Source: Oscillospiraceae bacterium (GTDB lineage Bacteria; Bacillota; Clostridia; Oscillospirales; Acutalibacteraceae). Taken from it: a stretch of 30,831 nucleotides of DNA. Every line of letters starts with the position of its first letter. Positions within the stretch are counted from its first letter, which is position 1. Shown here piece by piece: positions 28,319 through 30,831 of the stretch. The stretch covers positions 1-30,831 of the forward strand of contig WREG01000001.1 in assembly GCA_009779455.1 (NCBI GenBank). Reading direction: 5' to 3'. The position numbers and the translations under genes are program-made. Below the pieces are notes generated by a model. It did no database searches. It was given only the letters and a program-made list of their open reading frames with translations, and had not been told where the DNA came from.

Positions 28319-28628
28319 TAAATATGCTGTGATTTTAGCTCGGCGTGCGGACAATATGCTGATTGCCCACATTGATTTTTTAGCACAGGTAAGCCCGTCC
28401 GCCGCCCGCAATTTATATGCCGATTTTAACAAGTCGATGATTTTATTATCAAAAAACCCGTTTCGACAACCTTTTGCCGATGAGTTGGATGCAACGGGAA
28501 TTCCCGCAAACACGTATCGAAAAAAAATATTTTATAATGGGTATAAAGCATTATACATAATTGAAAACACCACAGTGTATGTAGATGCTATTATCGATTG
28601 CAGGCAAGAAAATAAAAATTTGTATTAA
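28308..28628 (+). CDS. ParE/RelE-family toxin
   Basis: A 106-residue protein with the ParE/RelE layout. Two N-terminal helices read NMLIAHIDFLAQVSPSAARNLYADFNKSMILLSKNP, split by short loops. The core strands follow: YRKKIFYNGYKALYIIEN and TVYVDAIIDCRQENKN. The family signature of a basic strand, then YxxxYxIxxxxVxVxxIxDxRQ, is recognisable; the final Arg-Gln pair is typical. ParE members poison gyrase and RelE members cut mRNA; sequence alone does not decide which. It is preceded by its antitoxin with an 11-base overlap and is 2 bases from the end of the convergent XRE regulator. Confidence 0.85.
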   Translation: MEDDKYAVILARRADNMLIAHIDFLAQVSPSAARNLYADFNKSMILLSKNPFRQPFADELDATGIPANTYRKKIFYNGYKALYIIENTTVYVDAIIDCRQENKNLY

Positions 28629-28630
28629 TT

Positions 28631-29164
28631 TTAAACAATGTTGTATTTTCCCTCGTATTCGCAAAACAAATTATACCACTTTTCATGCTTGAAATTGTCT
28701 TTAACGTCAGCCGGGTCAAAATAATGCCCCATTTTCATGTTGTGGAGCATAGCTTCCAGAATCAGGCATTCCCGCAGGTACTCATCCCCAAGCATGGAGT
28801 CGATATCGGTATTCATTTTCTCGCTGATGCCGTCTATGGCGGAGCGGTATAAAATATTTTGCCTTCCGAGCAGATATCCAATCCGCTCAAGGCAGTTTAT
28901 GCCCTCGCGCATATCCTTTACGCTTAATTTCCCTTTGAAATTAAGCGTTTTTTCGCCCCCGTTCAAAATATTGTCAACGCTTGTGCCAAGAGCGTCCGCG
29001 AGGTCGGTCAATATTGATGTGTCGGGCAGAGCTTCGCCCCGCTCCCACTTGGAAACGGCCTGATATGAGACGTGCAAAGCCTCGCCAAGCCCGTTTTGTG
29101 TCATTTTTTTGCTTTTCCTGAGCGCCGATATCTGCGCCCCGGTTTTTTTAGGGTCAACAGCCAT
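28631..29164 (-). CDS. XRE-family helix-turn-helix regulator
   Basis: A 177-residue protein. Residues about 9-63 form a Cro/C1-type DNA-binding domain: GAQISALRKSKKMTQNGLGEAL, then VSYQAVSKWERGEALPDTSILTDLADALGTSVDNIL, a near-consensus match. The C-terminal 100 residues are helical (EGINCLERIGYLLGRQNILYRS) with an acidic middle, but no known ligand domain is recognised. A GAAAGG ribosome site lies 8 bases before the ATG. Its promoter is at 29222-29250, and an inverted repeat (29183-29220) between promoter and gene could be its own operator. It is convergent with the ParE-type toxin gene, with no terminator between. Whether it regulates the pair or xylA is unknown. Confidence 0.88.
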   Translation of the reverse strand: MAVDPKKTGAQISALRKSKKMTQNGLGEALHVSYQAVSKWERGEALPDTSILTDLADALGTSVDNILNGGEKTLNFKGKLSVKDMREGINCLERIGYLLGRQNILYRSAIDGISEKMNTDIDSMLGDEYLRECLILEAMLHNMKMGHYFDPADVKDNFKHEKWYNLFCEYEGKYNIV

Positions 29165-29182
29165 TTTTATCGCCTTTCTTTC

Positions 29183-29220
29183 GTTACAAGGTTTCGTTCC
29201 CTTAATTTAAAACCTGTAAC
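29183..29220. promoter_or_regulatory. Inverted repeat, possible autoregulatory operator of the XRE gene
   Basis: GTTACAAGGTTT (29183-29194) and AAACCTGTAAC (29210-29220) are inverted arms that differ by one extra base. The spacing of 15 bases and position just downstream of the predicted start suit a homodimeric regulator. Confidence 0.5.
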
Positions 29221-29221
29221 T

Positions 29222-29250
29222 ATTATAATCCTTTAAACCTATATTGTAAA
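29222..29250 (-). promoter_or_regulatory. Promoter of the XRE regulator
   Basis: On the minus strand TTTACA (29245-29250) and TATAAT (29222-29227) are separated by 17 bp. Confidence 0.65.
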
Positions 29251-29322
29251 TAACCGGGCGGTTTATCTTTCTTTCGGCAAATTCAAATACAGGTTGATAA
29301 TAAAATATTTAAACATTATACA

Positions 29323-29351
29323 TTGACATTATGTTTCTTATTCTCTATAAT
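29323..29351 (+). promoter_or_regulatory. xylA promoter
   Basis: TTGACA (29323-29328) and TATAAT (29346-29351) are 17 bp apart, both perfect consensus. The start near 29358 leaves about 37 bases to the ATG, including a GAAAGGCGG ribosome site. No xylose-repressor operator or cre-like palindrome was recognised around it. Confidence 0.8.
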
Positions 29352-29394
29352 CAATTATGGAGAATTTTATTATTATTGAAAGGCGGCTGCAACA

Positions 29395-30717
29395 ATGAGA
29401 GAAACATTTAATAATATACCGAAAATCAAATATGAGGGGCCGAAATCGAAAAACCCGCTTGCTTTCCGCTTTTATAACCCCGGAGAGGCTATAGGCGGCA
29501 AGACCATGCGCGAGCAGCTGAAGTTCGCAATGTCATACTGGCACACCATTTGCGGCGAGGGGGCGGATATGTTCGGACCCGGCACGGCGGACAAAAGCTT
29601 TAATGAAAAATCGCCTATGTACCTGTATAAGCACAAGGCGAGGGCGGCCTTCGAGCTTATGGATAAGCTGTCGATAGACTGGTTCTGTTTCCACGACAGG
29701 GACATAGCCCCCGAAAGCCTTACTTTGGCGGGGTCGAACGCCCGGCTTGACGAAATGACGGATATTATCGGGGATTTGATGCGGGAAAGCGGCAAAAAGC
29801 TCCTTTGGGGCACGGCGAACCTGTTTTCCAATCCCCGCTTTATGCACGGCGCGGGTACGGCTGCAAACGCGGAGGTTTTCGCCTTCGCTGCGGCGCAGGT
29901 GAAAAAGGCCCTCGAAATTACGGTAAGGCTCGGCGGGACGGGCTATGTGTTCTGGGGCGGCCGTGAAGGCTACGAGACGCTTTTGAACACAGACATGGGC
30001 TTCGAGATTGACAATATGGCGCGGTTTTTAAAGCTTATGACGGCATACGGCAGAAAAATCGGCTTCAAAGGCGATTATTATATAGAACCCAAGCCGAAAG
30101 AGCCGACCGCCCATCAATACGATTTCGACGCGGCCTCCGTACTGGCGTTCCTGCGGAAATACGGCCTTGAAAAGGAGATAAAACTGAATATTGAGGCGAA
30201 CCACGCCACGCTGGCCGGGCATACCTTCCAGCATGAGCTGAGGACGGCCCGCGAAAACGGCGCGTTCGGCTCCATCGACGCCAACCAAGGCAACCTGCTC
30301 CTGGGCTGGGATACGGACCAATTCCCGTCGAATGTATACGAAACGGCGTTCTGCATGTACGAGGTGATAAAGGCCGGCGGCTTCACAAACGGCGGCCTGA
30401 ACTTCGATGCGAAAAACCGCCGCGGGTCGTATAAGCACGAGGATATATTCAAGGGCTATATTTTGGGCATGGATTCCTTCGCCCTGGGCCTGCGGCTGGC
30501 ATATAAAATCATAGAGGACGGCAGGCTTGACGCCTTTGTCGAGAACAGGTACAAAAGCTTTAAAACGGGCATAGGCGCGGATATTATAAGCGGCAGGGCC
30601 ACGGTCGAGGATCTGGAGAAGTTCGCCCTTGACAAAGGGGATGTTATGGAATTTGTGGAGAGCGGGGGGCAGGAGGAGCTTGAGGGGATTGTTAATCAGA
30701 TATTTTTTGCGGGTTAA
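29395..30717 (+). CDS. xylA: Xylose isomerase
   Basis: A 440-residue class II xylose isomerase that converts D-xylose to D-xylulose (and glucose to fructose more slowly) in the cytoplasm. Key segments: KNPLAFRFYNPGEAI, FCFHDRDIAPE (catalytic His-Asp pair, about residues 100-110), GGTGYVFWGGREGYETLLNT, the metal ligands EPKPKEPTAHQYDFDAA (about 230-246), LNIEANHATLAGHTFQHEL, SIDANQGNLLLGWDTDQFP and GGLNFDAKNRR. The length is the class II norm. It has a consensus promoter of its own. No xylulokinase or xylose regulator lies within the window; the next gene starts 48 bases downstream. Confidence 0.97.
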   Translation: MRETFNNIPKIKYEGPKSKNPLAFRFYNPGEAIGGKTMREQLKFAMSYWHTICGEGADMFGPGTADKSFNEKSPMYLYKHKARAAFELMDKLSIDWFCFHDRDIAPESLTLAGSNARLDEMTDIIGDLMRESGKKLLWGTANLFSNPRFMHGAGTAANAEVFAFAAAQVKKALEITVRLGGTGYVFWGGREGYETLLNTDMGFEIDNMARFLKLMTAYGRKIGFKGDYYIEPKPKEPTAHQYDFDAASVLAFLRKYGLEKEIKLNIEANHATLAGHTFQHELRTARENGAFGSIDANQGNLLLGWDTDQFPSNVYETAFCMYEVIKAGGFTNGGLNFDAKNRRGSYKHEDIFKGYILGMDSFALGLRLAYKIIEDGRLDAFVENRYKSFKTGIGADIISGRATVEDLEKFALDKGDVMEFVESGGQEELEGIVNQIFFAG

Positions 30718-30765
30718 TTAATTGTTATTAGGGCATAATTTTTATAAAAAAGGAGCGATTATTCA

Positions 30766-30831
30766 ATGTTTGCTTACGAATTTCAAACAGCTGTAAATGG
30801 AGATTATATACGGATTCCCGATGAATGCAAA
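30766..30831 (+). CDS. Start of a small protein, probably antitoxin-like (partial)
   Basis: An ATG at 30766 lies 10 bases after AAGGAG. The 22 residues visible, FAYEFQTAVNGDYIRIPDEC and flanking, fit the opening strand of antitoxins that begin xxYEFxxxVxxGxIxIPxxY, but the gene runs off the window. The assignment is tentative. Confidence 0.45.
   Translation, partial: MFAYEFQTAVNGDYIRIPDECK

Overview
The window looks like a chromosomal segment of a Gram-positive anaerobe of the class Clostridia, possibly an Oscillospiraceae-like gut or rumen bacterium. The basis is the mix of genes: a dockerin-bearing secreted protein, formate-THF ligase, indolepyruvate:ferredoxin oxidoreductase, a DUF1846 protein, PM20D1-type and gamma-D-Glu-mDAP-type peptidases, and xylose isomerase. 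Strong AAGGAGG-type ribosome sites, TTGACA/TATAAT promoters and GTG/TTG starts fit too. This placement is inference; there is no rRNA in the window.

Layout. 1-1310: the 3' end of valS, two small overlapping genes (the second DUF4160-like), then an unannotated stretch that reads as a type I toxin-antitoxin locus, with a 24-residue hydrophobic toxin on the minus strand and a convergent antisense RNA on the plus strand. 1311-4574: a secreted RCC1-repeat/dockerin protein, a PIN-domain remnant and folC. 4587-6888 (minus): GtrA-like, SanA/YdcF-like and prfB. 6992-11130 (plus): four GNAT-family acetyltransferase genes (one a tandem double-domain protein), a 36-residue membrane peptide and a methyltransferase. 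11087-12272 (minus): an orphan RelB/DinJ antitoxin overlapping a membrane-anchored metallophosphoesterase. 12569-13789 (minus): a secreted beta-helix protein. 14008-22233 (minus): a probable operon fhs - DUF1846 - OFA-type MFS transporter - iorA - iorB - phenylacetate-CoA ligase. 22388-24170 (plus): an iron-sulfur-flavoprotein-like reductase and an M14 cell-wall peptidase. 24282-26475 (minus): a radical SAM/ECF S-component pair and a lipoprotein. 26680-30831: an M20 peptidase, a ParE-type toxin-antitoxin pair, an XRE regulator, xylA and the start of another small gene.

The ior operon makes metabolic sense as a unit. PaaK activates arylacetates to CoA thioesters, and IorAB interconverts arylacetyl-CoA and arylpyruvate with ferredoxin. 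The transporter could move the acid. The direction (amino-acid fermentation or arylacetate salvage) cannot be read from sequence.

A theme of the window is short repeats that have entered or captured coding sequence. Two kinds of insertion lie in frame inside folC and another inside iorA. An ATTCATAATGCATAATT family supplies the stop codons of iorA and the M14 peptidase and the start region of the flavoprotein. A 7-bp G-rich array, able in principle to form a G-quadruplex, contains the prfB stop codon. Together with the type I toxin-antitoxin locus these are the observations most worth following up.
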